Below are positions 55,511 to 64,000 of a stretch of DNA of 64,000 nucleotides, one piece after another. Under the pieces are notes generated by a model. That model did no database searches. It was not told the DNA's origin and saw nothing but the letters and a program-made list of their open reading frames with translations. The number at the start of each line of letters is the position of its first letter. The stretch's first letter is position 1. This stretch comes from Rahnella variigena. Lineage in GTDB: Bacteria; Pseudomonadota; Gammaproteobacteria; Enterobacterales; Enterobacteriaceae. The stretch covers positions 3,906,001 through 3,970,000 of the forward strand of contig NZ_NSDJ01000001.1 in assembly GCF_003610915.1 (NCBI RefSeq), in the 5' to 3' direction. The position numbers were made by a program, and so were the translations under genes.

Positions 55511-56971
55511 TCAGAGCAGCGGTTGCGCCATCTGTACCAGCGAAATCAGCGGCTGCGGGAAGATACCCAGCAACAGCACCAGAATCGCGGAAATCAGTAC
55601 GACTACCCCACCTGCCGTGAGCGCCCAGTTGTTTGGCGTATCACGAACCAGTGTTTCAGGCGCGCTCAGATACAAGCTCACCGTTACACGCAGGTAGTAG
55701 TAAAGACCAATCGCAGAACCGACAACCACAGCACCGGTCAGCCACCACAGATGCGCGGTCACACCGGTCGCAATCACGTAGAACTTACCGATAAAGCCCA
55801 GCGTCATCGGAATACCGGCCAGTGACAGCATCATCACGGTCATTACCGCAGACAGGATTGGCTTATGCCAGAACAGACCACGGTAGGAGAACAGCGATTC
55901 TGCGTCCGGGCCTTTGTACGGGCTGGACATCAGGCTGACCACACCAAAAGCACCGAGGCTGCTGAACAGGTAACCGGCCAGATACACACCAACGGTTTCC
56001 ATCGACAGCTGATGCGTTTGTACGGCAATCAGCGCCACCAGCAGATAACCCAGGTGAGCGATGGAAGAGTAACCGAGCAGACGTTTGATGTTGCTCTGGC
56101 TGATCGCCATCAGGTTACCGACCAGAATCGAGCAGAAGGCGATAATCGCCAGCACGATACGAATCGATTCGCTGTCAGCCACCGGCGCGTACAGGAACAA
56201 ACGCATCACCACAGCGAAGATTGCGATTTTGCTGGCGGTTGCCAGGAAAGTCGAAACCGGTGCAGGTGCGCCCTGATACACGTCTGGCGTCCACAGGTGG
56301 AACGGAACCAGCGACAGCTTGAAGCCCAGACCGACAATCATCATGCCCAGACCGGCCATCAGCAACGGCTGGTGCAGCATCACGCCATCGCCCAGGTTTT
56401 TGCCCAGTGACGCGAAGGACAAATCACCGGACTGTGCGTACAGCAGCGCCATACCAAACAGCAGGAAGGAAGACGCAGCAGCCGACAGCAGCATGTATTT
56501 GATCGCCGCTTCCAGCGAGCGTTTCTGGCGGTAGGCGTAACCAATCAGGCCGAACAATGGCAGGGAAATCAGTTCGATCCCGAGGAACATTGACGCCAGA
56601 TGGTTAGAGCATGCCAGCAGAATGCCGCCCATGGCCGCAATGAGAACTAACAGGTAGAACTCTTCGCGGTTGTCCGGATAACCGGCCAGCCAGGGGTAAG
56701 CAAACGTACTGGTGGCCAGACTCGCCAGCAGCACCAGCCCGATGTAGAACATCGAGTAGCCGTCAACGCGCAGCAACGGTGTGACGTCCTGCGGGCCGAC
56801 CTGCCCGACGTAGTAAAGGGAAAGTAAGGCAACGTTCAGCCCGATGACTGTCAGTGTGGCATTAAGAAAATGGTCGCGTCGCCACGCAATGGACAGCATC
56901 ACCACCACCACCGTCAATCCGACGATCATCAGCGGTAATAGTGCGATCAGATTTTGAAGTGTAAATGTCAT
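55511..56971 (-). CDS. nuoN: NADH-quinone oxidoreductase subunit N
   Basis: NuoN is one of three antiporter-like proton-pumping subunits of complex I. The 486-residue protein has about 14 membrane helices and conserved charged residues in the membrane arm, e.g. Glu in [11 protein letters not shown] (about 133) and Lys in [18 protein letters not shown] (about 217). It is last in the operon, 6 bases after nuoM, and is followed by the terminator. Confidence 0.96.
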   Translation of the reverse strand: MTFTLQNLIALLPLMIVGLTVVVVMLSIAWRRDHFLNATLTVIGLNVALLSLYYVGQVGPQDVTPLLRVDGYSMFYIGLVLLASLATSTFAYPWLAGYPDNREEFYLLVLIAAMGGILLACSNHLASMFLGIELISLPLFGLIGYAYRQKRSLEAAIKYMLLSAAASSFLLFGMALLYAQSGDLSFASLGKNLGDGVMLHQPLLMAGLGMMIVGLGFKLSLVPFHLWTPDVYQGAPAPVSTFLATASKIAIFAVVMRLFLYAPVADSESIRIVLAIIAFCSILVGNLMAISQSNIKRLLGYSSIAHLGYLLVALIAVQTHQLSMETVGVYLAGYLFSSLGAFGVVSLMSSPYKGPDAESLFSYRGLFWHKPILSAVMTVMMLSLAGIPMTLGFIGKFYVIATGVTAHLWWLTGAVVVGSAIGLYYYLRVTVSLYLSAPETLVRDTPNNWALTAGGVVVLISAILVLLLGIFPQPLISLVQMAQPLL

Positions 56972-56977
56972 GGCGAG

Positions 56978-58507
56978 TTACGGCCTTGTCGTTGAAATAG
57001 TGGAAACTGAAGACCCGAACCAGTGCTGAATGTTGCTCATCGCAGCACTTGAAGTATCCAGAATTGGCTGCGGGTATAAACCCAGCGCCACCAGCAATAC
57101 AACAAGTAACAAGATGATCGACAGTTCGCGTGAGGTCATGCCCGGCAGCGGTTCGTCAGATTTTGCTTTGCCGTAGTAAGCGCGCTGCATCATCACCAGT
57201 GAGTAAACCGAAGCGAACACCAGACCAAAGGTTGAGATGACAGTGATCACCGGCACAACCGGGTAGCTGCCGAACAGGATCTGGAATTCACCGACGAAGT
57301 TACCTGTACCCGGCATCCCTAAAGTGGCGACGGCGAAGAACAGAGACAACGCTGGCAGGTATTTAATCCGGCCCCACAATCCGCCCATCTGGCGCATATC
57401 ACGGGTATGCAGACGTTCGTACAGCTGACCACAGATGATGAACATACCAGCTGCGGACAGACCATGTGCAATCATCTGGATAACTGCGCCCTGGTACGCC
57501 AGCTGGCTGCCGGTGTAGATAGCAATCAGCACGAAGCCCATGTGCGAAACGGAGGTGTAAGCAATCAGACGTTTAATATCAGTCTGGCAGAACGCCATCC
57601 ACGCACCGTAGAAGATACCAATCACCCCCAGCCACATGGCAATCGGTGCGAACTGGTGAGACGCTTCCGGGAACAGTGGCAGACAGAAACGCAACATCCC
57701 GTAGGCCGCGGTTTTCAGCAAGATACCGGCTAAGTCGACGGAACCGGCGGTTGGTGCCTGACTGTGTGCATCCGGCAACCAGCCGTGCAGTGGCACAACC
57801 GGCATTTTCACCGCGAAGGCGATGAAGAAGCCCAGCATCAGCAGATATTCAACACCGTGCGACATTGGCGTTTTCAGCAGGTCAGCGTAGTTGAATGTCC
57901 ACACACCGGTGGCGTTGTAATGCACAAACACCAGACCGAGGATGGCAATCAACATCACCAGACCGCTGGACTGCGTATAGATGAAGAATTTGGTTGCTGC
58001 GCTGATACGCGTTTTACCGTCTGACGCTTTGTGTCCCCACAAGGCAATCAGGAAGTACATCGGCACCAGCATCATTTCCCAGAAGAAGAAGAACAGGAAC
58101 ATGTCGATGGCAAGGAACACGCCGATCACGCCGCCGAGGATCCACAGTAAGTTCAGGTGGAAGAAACCCTGATACTTCTGGATTTCACGCCACGAACAGA
58201 GGATCGCCAGAACACCCAAAAGACCGGTCAGAACCACCATCAGCAGGGACAAACCGTCCAGCGCCAGATGGAAGCTGATGCCAAAACGAGGGATCCACGG
58301 CACCGAAAACTCGGATTGCCACTGTGGAATACCCGCAGGCGTCGTTAATGAATATCCTCCCTGCAACCACAATTGCACGGAAAGAGCCAGCGTCAGCCCC
58401 ATCGCAATTAACGCGATCCAGCGCGGTACTTTGCTCCCAAAGCGCTCAGTCTGCCAGCACAGCAGCCCGCCGATAAAGGGGATAAATATTAGCCAAGGTA
58501 ATAGCAT
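56978..58507 (-). CDS. nuoM: NADH-quinone oxidoreductase subunit M
   Basis: NuoM is an antiporter-like subunit of complex I. The 509 residues from ATG 58507 equal the E. coli length and begin MLLPWLIFIPFIGGLLCWQT; the frame extends 24 codons upstream without support. The key Glu lies in FFFFFWEMMLVPMYFLIALW (about 144) and the Lys in AFAVKMPVVPLHGWLPDAHS (about 234). Fourteen or so membrane helices are expected. It lies between nuoL and nuoN with a 97-base gap to nuoL. Confidence 0.97.
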   Translation of the reverse strand: MLLPWLIFIPFIGGLLCWQTERFGSKVPRWIALIAMGLTLALSVQLWLQGGYSLTTPAGIPQWQSEFSVPWIPRFGISFHLALDGLSLLMVVLTGLLGVLAILCSWREIQKYQGFFHLNLLWILGGVIGVFLAIDMFLFFFFWEMMLVPMYFLIALWGHKASDGKTRISAATKFFIYTQSSGLVMLIAILGLVFVHYNATGVWTFNYADLLKTPMSHGVEYLLMLGFFIAFAVKMPVVPLHGWLPDAHSQAPTAGSVDLAGILLKTAAYGMLRFCLPLFPEASHQFAPIAMWLGVIGIFYGAWMAFCQTDIKRLIAYTSVSHMGFVLIAIYTGSQLAYQGAVIQMIAHGLSAAGMFIICGQLYERLHTRDMRQMGGLWGRIKYLPALSLFFAVATLGMPGTGNFVGEFQILFGSYPVVPVITVISTFGLVFASVYSLVMMQRAYYGKAKSDEPLPGMTSRELSIILLLVVLLVALGLYPQPILDTSSAAMSNIQHWFGSSVSTISTTRP

Positions 58508-58604
58508 GGCGTGTCGTTCCCTTCTTTTATGCCCGAAGGCTATTTCACTTGCCGGTCCGTTACACGAACAGACCGGCATTGATAACTACACCCGTAATGC
58601 AGGC

Positions 58605-60452
58605 TTAAATCACCAGCAGCAGCGCCAGAACGACCACTGCACCGAGCCCCATTGACGCGACGTACCAACGAACCTGACCGTTTTCGCTGAGAGTCAGACC
58701 ACGGTTACCCAGACGGGCAAACAGCGCAGGCAGATTCATCATTGAGTTCAGTGGATCACGTTGCAGGAGTTTCGCAACCAGCAGATAAGGTTTCACGAAA
58801 ATCATGTCGTACAGCCAGTCGAAGCCCCAGGCATGGAACCACCAGGTCGTGAAGAAACGGCCCGGTGCGCTTTTCGCAATGCTGTTGACCAGCGAGCGTT
58901 TCCCCAGATACAGGGCAGCCGCCAGCAGAATGCCCGCAATTGCAATCACGCCTGATGTGATTTCCAGCGTCAACACACTGCCATGCGCCAGCTCAGTGGT
59001 ATCCGGCAATACGCCTTTCAGTGGCGGAACAATCATCGCGCCAATGAAGGTGGACAGAACCAGTAACACCAGCAGCGGCAGGTGGTGAGTGATGCCTTTA
59101 CCCGCATGCGCTTTGATTTTCTCTTCGCCGTGGAAGACGATGAAGATCATGCGGAAGGTGTACAGCGAGGTCATAAACGCACCGACCAGCCCAGCAACCA
59201 TCAGATTCAGGTGGCCGTTAGCCAGCGCACCCGCGAGGATTTCATCTTTACTGAAGAAGCCCGCAGTGATGATTGGTAAGGCGGACAGCGCCGCGCCACC
59301 GACCAGGAAGCAGATATAGACAAGAGGAATGGATTTACGTAATCCACCCATTTTGAAGATGTTCTGTTCGTGGTGGCAGGCCAAAATGACCGAACCGGAA
59401 GAAAGGAACAACAGTGCTTTGAAGAATGCGTGCGTCATCAGGTGGAAGATAGCGGCATCCCACGCCTGAACGCCCAGCGCCAGGAACATGTAACCAATCT
59501 GGCTCATGGTCGAGTACGCGAGAACACGTTTGATGTCGGTTTGCACCAGCGCCGCGAAACCGGCCAGAACCAGCGTGACCGCACCGATAATGCCCACCAG
59601 ATGCAGAATTTCAGGCGCCATCAGGAACAGGCCATGAGTACGTGCAATCAGGTAAACACCGGCGGTGACCATGGTCGCGGCGTGGATCAGCGCGGAAACC
59701 GGCGTCGGACCGGCCATGGCGTCTGCCAGCCAGGTCTGAAGCGGAAGCTGTGCGGATTTACCCACTGCGCCGCCCAGTAACATCAGGGTCGCCCAGGTAA
59801 TTGCCGTGTCGCCTACTGCCAGTTTCTGCGGTGCCAGGACCATCAGTTCACGGAAGTTCAGCGTACCCAGTTCGCGGTACAGGATGAACAGTGCGAAAGC
59901 CAGGAACACGTCACCCACACGGGTCACGATAAATGCTTTCATCGCTGCCGCGCCGTTAGCCGGATGGGTATAGTAGAAACCGATCAACAGGTAACTGCAC
60001 AGACCCACGCCTTCCCAACCGAGGTACATCAGCAACAGGTTGTCTGCCAGTACCAGAATCACCATGCTGGCGATAAACAGGTTGGTGTATGCGAAGAAGC
60101 GTGAGTAGCCTTCTTCACCGCGCATGTACCAGGAAGCGAACATGTGGATGAAGAAACCGACGCCGGTCACCACGGACAGCATGGTCATCGACAAACCGTC
60201 GAGCGTCAGTGTGACAGGAATATTGAAGTCACCGACCTGCATCCAGTTCCACAGATGCTGATTAAAGACTTCCACGCCCGCCGCTTTCTGGCTGAGGAAA
60301 TTGATGCCCACATAAAGGGTGGTCACTGCTGCCAGACCAATGGAACCTACGCCTATGGTAGCAGAGGTATTTTCAGACCAGCGACCGCGTGAAAAGGCCA
60401 GTAACAGGAAGCCAATCAGCGGGAACAAAATTGTTAAATAGAGTAAGTTCAT
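58605..60452 (-). CDS. nuoL: NADH-quinone oxidoreductase subunit L
   Basis: NuoL is the distal antiporter-like pump of complex I, with a long lateral helix at its C-terminus. The 615 residues (613 in E. coli) have the key Glu in [20 protein letters not shown] (about 144) and the Lys in [20 protein letters not shown] (about 229). The C-terminal helix and last membrane helix ([20 protein letters not shown]) are present. Its start overlaps the nuoK stop by 4 bases. Confidence 0.97.
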   Translation of the reverse strand: MNLLYLTILFPLIGFLLLAFSRGRWSENTSATIGVGSIGLAAVTTLYVGINFLSQKAAGVEVFNQHLWNWMQVGDFNIPVTLTLDGLSMTMLSVVTGVGFFIHMFASWYMRGEEGYSRFFAYTNLFIASMVILVLADNLLLMYLGWEGVGLCSYLLIGFYYTHPANGAAAMKAFIVTRVGDVFLAFALFILYRELGTLNFRELMVLAPQKLAVGDTAITWATLMLLGGAVGKSAQLPLQTWLADAMAGPTPVSALIHAATMVTAGVYLIARTHGLFLMAPEILHLVGIIGAVTLVLAGFAALVQTDIKRVLAYSTMSQIGYMFLALGVQAWDAAIFHLMTHAFFKALLFLSSGSVILACHHEQNIFKMGGLRKSIPLVYICFLVGGAALSALPIITAGFFSKDEILAGALANGHLNLMVAGLVGAFMTSLYTFRMIFIVFHGEEKIKAHAGKGITHHLPLLVLLVLSTFIGAMIVPPLKGVLPDTTELAHGSVLTLEITSGVIAIAGILLAAALYLGKRSLVNSIAKSAPGRFFTTWWFHAWGFDWLYDMIFVKPYLLVAKLLQRDPLNSMMNLPALFARLGNRGLTLSENGQVRWYVASMGLGAVVVLALLLVI

Positions 60453-60751
60453 CCGCGCATCTCACTGACAGTATCAATATTGAGAGTGTGGCGACGGCGA
60501 TACAGTTGCAGCAGCAACGCCAGACCAATACTGGCCTCCGCCGCAGCCAGGCTGATAGCCAGAATGTACATCACCTGCCCGTCTGCCTGACCCCAGTAGC
60601 TTCCCGCCACGATAAACGCCAGCGCTGCTGCGTTAATCATCACTTCAAGACTGATCAGCATAAACAGCAAATTACGACGAACCAGCAGCCCGGTAAGCCC
60701 CAAAACAAAGAGGATCGCGGCCAGAATAAGACCATGTTGTAGAGGGATCAT
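60449..60751 (-). CDS. nuoK: NADH-quinone oxidoreductase subunit K
   Basis: NuoK is a 100-residue complex I membrane subunit with three helices. The conserved membrane-embedded Glu residues lie in [20 protein letters not shown] (about 36) and [20 protein letters not shown] (about 72). It overlaps nuoJ and nuoL by 4 bases each, a coupled arrangement. Confidence 0.97.
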   Translation of the reverse strand: MIPLQHGLILAAILFVLGLTGLLVRRNLLFMLISLEVMINAAALAFIVAGSYWGQADGQVMYILAISLAAAEASIGLALLLQLYRRRHTLNIDTVSEMRG

Positions 60752-61308
60752 GCTCTCTCCTCCGGTTTTCTTTTTGTTGCCATTTCGGTCGTGACCGGTG
60801 CGTCACCGAAGACTTCACCCGGTTTGTGTTCACGACCAATATGGAATGCCACGACCAGACCGGCCAGCAGCAACATTGACGCCAGTTCAACAGCCAGAAC
60901 GTAAGGCCCGAACAGCGCGATGCCCACTGCTTTCGCGTCAATCATGTCGCCTTTGATGCCGTGGTCATGCACGCCGAGGATTGACATGATCATCACCACC
61001 AGCAGGATGACTGACAGAACCGAAGGTCCGATCCAGGTGGCAGGTTTAAGCCATGCACGTTCCTGTTCTTCGACATTGCCTAGGTTGAGCATCATCACGA
61101 CGAAGACGAACAGCACCATAATGGCGCCGGCGTAAACGATGATCTCCAGGGCACCGGCGAAATACGCACCGAGCGAGAAGAAGACCGCAGCAATCGCCAG
61201 TAAAGAGACGATCAGATACAGCAGTGCATGAACCGGGTTGGTATGCGTGATAACACGCAATGTCGCCAACACGGCCACCAGGGCTGCAATATAAAATGCA
61301 AATTCCAT
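60748..61308 (-). CDS. nuoJ: NADH-quinone oxidoreductase subunit J
   Basis: NuoJ is a 186-residue membrane subunit with five helices (184 residues in E. coli). The region [20 protein letters not shown] (about residues 55-74) is the third helix, which contains the pi-bulge important for coupling in known complex I structures. The C-terminus is hydrophilic. It lies 12 bases after nuoI and overlaps nuoK. Confidence 0.96.
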   Translation of the reverse strand: MEFAFYIAALVAVLATLRVITHTNPVHALLYLIVSLLAIAAVFFSLGAYFAGALEIIVYAGAIMVLFVFVVMMLNLGNVEEQERAWLKPATWIGPSVLSVILLVVMIMSILGVHDHGIKGDMIDAKAVGIALFGPYVLAVELASMLLLAGLVVAFHIGREHKPGEVFGDAPVTTEMATKRKPEERA

Positions 61309-61320
61309 GCTTGCGGCTCC

Positions 61321-61863
61321 TTAAGGCAACAGACCTTTGACGTTGATCGGTTTGGCTTCGTTTTCAGCTTCGCCTTTCGACTTGCCGTCAATCGCCATAC
61401 CGGCCATCCGGTAGAAATTGTATTCCGGATATTTACCCGGCCCAGAAATCAACAGATCTTCTTTTTCATACACCAGATCCTGGCGTTTGAATTCGCCCAG
61501 CTCGAAGTCCGGCGTCAGCTGAATGGCTGTTGTCGGGCAAGCTTCTTCACACAGACCGCAGAAAATGCAGCGTGAGAAGTTGATGCGGAAGAATTCCGGA
61601 TACCAGCGACCGTCTTTCATTTCTGCTTTTTGCAGAGAAATACAGCCTACCGGACAGGCTACCGCACACAGGTTACAGGCAACGCAGCGCTCTTCACCGT
61701 CCGGATCGCGCGTCAGCACGATACGGCCACGGTAACGCGGAGGTGGATTGACCGGAACTTCAGGGTACATCTGGGTTTCGCGCTTGGCGAAGGCGTGCAT
61801 GCCTATCATCCACAAGCTGCGAACCTGGGTACCGAACCCGACCACTATGTCTTTCAATGTCAT
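61321..61863 (-). CDS. nuoI: NADH-quinone oxidoreductase subunit I
   Basis: NuoI carries two 4Fe-4S clusters (N6a and N6b) in the peripheral arm near the quinone site. The 180-residue protein has both ferredoxin motifs: [15 protein letters not shown] and [15 protein letters not shown]. The N-terminal amphipathic helix contacts the membrane arm. The length equals the E. coli value. It is 14 bases downstream of nuoH. Confidence 0.97.
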   Translation of the reverse strand: MTLKDIVVGFGTQVRSLWMIGMHAFAKRETQMYPEVPVNPPPRYRGRIVLTRDPDGEERCVACNLCAVACPVGCISLQKAEMKDGRWYPEFFRINFSRCIFCGLCEEACPTTAIQLTPDFELGEFKRQDLVYEKEDLLISGPGKYPEYNFYRMAGMAIDGKSKGEAENEAKPINVKGLLP

Positions 61864-61877
61864 GGTTTCATCACCCC

Positions 61878-62855
61878 TTATTGCGCGTTGTACAAGATGA
61901 CCGCAGCGGTCGCCAGCAGATTAAGCAAGGTCAATGGCAGGCAAACTTTCCAGCCAAATGACATCACCTGGTCGTAGCGGGGACGCGGTAAAGCAGCACG
62001 GATCAAAATGAACATCACCATGAAGAACGCCGTTTTCAGCGCAAACCAGATCACCGGATACAGGAACGGCCCTTGCCAGCCACCGAAGAACAAGGTGACG
62101 ATCAGCGCAGAGACAGTCACGATACCGATGTATTCCCCCACAAAGAACAGACCGAATTTCATACCGGAATATTCAATGTGGTAACCATCGGCCAGTTCCT
62201 GCTCGGCTTCCGGCTGGTCAAACGGATGACGGTGGCAAACAGCAACGCCGGCAATCGCAAAGGTCACGAAACCAAAGAACTGCGGGATGATGTTCCACAT
62301 GTGCGACTGAGAAATGACGATGTCTTGCAGATTGAAAGAACCCGCCTGCGCTACAACGCCCATCAGCGATAAGCCGAGGAACACTTCGTAGCTCAGCGTC
62401 TGAGCGGACGCACGCATCGCACCCAGCAGCGAGTATTTGTTATTACTGGACCAGCCAGCGAACAACACGGCATAGACGGTCAGACCGGCCATCATCAGGA
62501 AGAACAAAATGCCGATGTTCAGGTCTGCGGCGAACCAGGTCGGGCTGACCGGAACAATCGCAAAGGAGATCAACAGGGACGTAAAAGCAATCATCGGCGC
62601 CAGCGTAAAGATGGCTTTGTCGGTGAATTTAGGTACCCAGTCTTCCTTGAAGAACATCTTGATCATGTCAGCGACCAGCTGCAGGGAACCGCCCCAGCCG
62701 ACACGGTTTGGCCCGTAACGGTTCTGGAACAGCCCCAGCAAGCGACGCTCACCGAAGCTCATAAAGGCCCCGCAGGTCACAACAACCAGCAGGATCACGA
62801 CAGCTTTCAGAATGGCGATCAATGAATCAATGACTACAGGTGTAAACCAGCTCAT
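61878..62855 (-). CDS. nuoH: NADH-quinone oxidoreductase subunit H
   Basis: NuoH forms most of the quinone-binding cavity and joins the two arms of complex I. The 325-residue protein has eight membrane helices. The conserved loops include [20 protein letters not shown] near the start and [20 protein letters not shown] in loop 3, with acidic residues of the E-channel. Its start overlaps the nuoG stop by 4 bases. Confidence 0.97.
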   Translation of the reverse strand: MSWFTPVVIDSLIAILKAVVILLVVVTCGAFMSFGERRLLGLFQNRYGPNRVGWGGSLQLVADMIKMFFKEDWVPKFTDKAIFTLAPMIAFTSLLISFAIVPVSPTWFAADLNIGILFFLMMAGLTVYAVLFAGWSSNNKYSLLGAMRASAQTLSYEVFLGLSLMGVVAQAGSFNLQDIVISQSHMWNIIPQFFGFVTFAIAGVAVCHRHPFDQPEAEQELADGYHIEYSGMKFGLFFVGEYIGIVTVSALIVTLFFGGWQGPFLYPVIWFALKTAFFMVMFILIRAALPRPRYDQVMSFGWKVCLPLTLLNLLATAAVILYNAQ

Positions 62856-64000
62856 TGTGCTGCCTCCCGCAGATTTTCAACCGTTGCGCCAACCAGTATC
62901 GGAGGAATGCCCGGCAAGCCCAGCGGCAGGCCAACCTGGCCCTGACCCAATGTTTCGCTCAGACGAACCGGCAATCTGAGGGTCTGACCGGCACAGGTGA
63001 ATTCCACCTGAGAACCTGCGTTCACCCCTAATTGCGCGGCATCTGCCGGGTTAACCATCACATACGCCTGTGGCATACGTTGCTGGATCACCTTAGAGCG
63101 CTGTGTCATTTCTTCGCTGCCGAACAGGTGATAATAAGGCGCAACACGCCAGTTATCGCTCTGCGCAGTAAAGGCAGCCGGAATAGTGGTGAAGTAATCG
63201 AGTGTCCCCTCACCTGCTTCAATCAAGCGCACACCCGGATCACCATGGCGCAGACTGCCGCCGACTTCGCTCTGGAATTTGTTCCAGGCTTGTGGTGAGT
63301 TCCAGCCCGGCGCCCAGGCGAATGGCACCTGATTGCGGTTGGCTGTCGGGCTGTTGTTCCCTTCCATTGAGAAGGCAAACATGGTGTCTTTATCTTGCGG
63401 CTGACGCGGTTCATGAACGCTGATGTTCGCACGCATGGCGGTACGACCACTGGAACGTGCCGGAGAACGCGCCAGTTTCTGACCACGGATACGGAAGCTG
63501 GCGTTTGGCGCAGCTTCTACCATGCCTTTCAGCTGTGGCAGTGCTTCAACGCAGGCTTCAATGACGTGATCCAACTGCGTCCAGTCAACATGGCGGCTGT
63601 TGATGGTGGAATGCAGCGAGTGCATCCAGCGCCAGCTTTCCAGCATGGCAACCGTTGTGTCGTAGTAAGCCGGATCGTAAACCTGGAAGAAGCGCTGTGC
63701 GCGGCCTTCCTGGTTCACCAGCGTGCCGTCGCTTTCTGCGAAACTTGCCGCAGGCAGGATCAGGCTGGCTTTATCCATAATGCGCGTACGCTGATGGTCA
63801 ACGACCAGCAAGTTCTGCACATTCGCTAATGCCGCATCAACTTTCGCTTCAGGCGCCTGACGGTATAGGTCATTTTCCATCACGATCGCGCTGTCAGCTT
63901 CGCCGCGGGTCAGCAATTCAAGAGCTTCGTCCAGCGTACCACCACCAATCATCGAAAGACCGATGCTGTTTGCCGCAGAAGCCACGAACGTAATGCCGAC
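62852..64000 (-). CDS. nuoG: NADH-quinone oxidoreductase subunit G, C-terminal part
   Basis: This is about 382 residues of the C-terminal part of NuoG; the rest lies beyond the window edge. The visible part belongs to the molybdopterin-oxidoreductase-like domain ([40 protein letters not shown]), which in complex I has lost its cofactor. It ends in a domain similar to the molybdopterin dinucleotide-binding fold ([20 protein letters not shown]). The N-terminal iron-sulphur domains would lie outside the window. The frame is open to base 64000. Confidence 0.95.
   Translation of the reverse strand, partial: VGITFVASAANSIGLSMIGGGTLDEALELLTRGEADSAIVMENDLYRQAPEAKVDAALANVQNLLVVDHQRTRIMDKASLILPAASFAESDGTLVNQEGRAQRFFQVYDPAYYDTTVAMLESWRWMHSLHSTINSRHVDWTQLDHVIEACVEALPQLKGMVEAAPNASFRIRGQKLARSPARSSGRTAMRANISVHEPRQPQDKDTMFAFSMEGNNSPTANRNQVPFAWAPGWNSPQAWNKFQSEVGGSLRHGDPGVRLIEAGEGTLDYFTTIPAAFTAQSDNWRVAPYYHLFGSEEMTQRSKVIQQRMPQAYVMVNPADAAQLGVNAGSQVEFTCAGQTLRLPVRLSETLGQGQVGLPLGLPGIPPILVGATVENLREAAQ

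Noticed and set aside
1..64000. tRNA or rRNA genes
   Set aside because: No cloverleaf with conserved T-loop or ribosomal RNA sequence was noticed on reading. A dedicated scan was not possible.

Overview
The window looks like a chromosomal segment of an enterobacterium, most likely a Yersiniaceae genus close to Rahnella, Serratia or Ewingella. The genus is inferred from gene order and from protein similarity recalled from memory, not from a search. Much of the right-hand two thirds follows the E. coli order rcsD-rcsB-rcsC / gyrA-ubiG-yfaL-nrdAB-yfaE / yfaY-yfaZ / menE-C-B-H-D-F-elaB / nuoN to nuoG, with local replacements.

Left accessory region (1-23000). A Sel1/TPR-type protein of unknown role comes first. 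It is followed by a higBA toxin-antitoxin pair whose toxin gene carries an in-frame TGA, then a patch of repeats. A large minus-strand type I secretion locus follows. In transcription order it holds a 4641-residue BapA-like adhesin with 41 Ig-like repeats by my count, a TolC-family outer-membrane protein, an ABC exporter with a degenerate peptidase-like domain, and an HlyD-family adaptor. This is the order of Salmonella bapABCD. GC-rich palindromic repeats sit right after the adhesin gene and again beyond the adaptor gene. An AT-rich 670-bp leader separates the adhesin from a YbjJ-like MFS transporter.

Core regulatory and DNA-metabolism block (24200-42600). RcsD and RcsB run on the plus strand and converge on RcsC, forming the envelope-stress phosphorelay. 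gyrA and ubiG are divergent. yfaL encodes a Pmp-motif autotransporter and converges on ubiG. nrdA-nrdB-yfaE form the class Ia ribonucleotide reductase operon. It is preceded by two NrdR-like boxes 32 bp apart and a DnaA box.

Repeat, envelope and catalase block (42600-47000). A roughly 600-bp imperfect inverted repeat fills the gap between yfaE and a CinA-like gene (yfaY). yfaZ is followed at its stop codon by a 127-bp palindromic element. A monofunctional catalase gene (katA type) stands between yfaZ and the men genes.

Menaquinone and complex I block (47000-64000). menF-menD-menH-menB-menC-menE form one tightly packed operon for the chorismate-to-DHNA-CoA steps. elaB and a YcdZ-like DUF1097 membrane protein follow. 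The nuo operon then runs from nuoG (cut by the window edge) to nuoN and ends in a strong terminator. Complex I feeds electrons to the quinone pool, including the menaquinone whose synthesis the men genes support.

Nothing here is clearly a new defence or metabolic system. The most unusual items are the giant adhesin locus with its repeats, the interrupted higB, and the long inverted-repeat elements.
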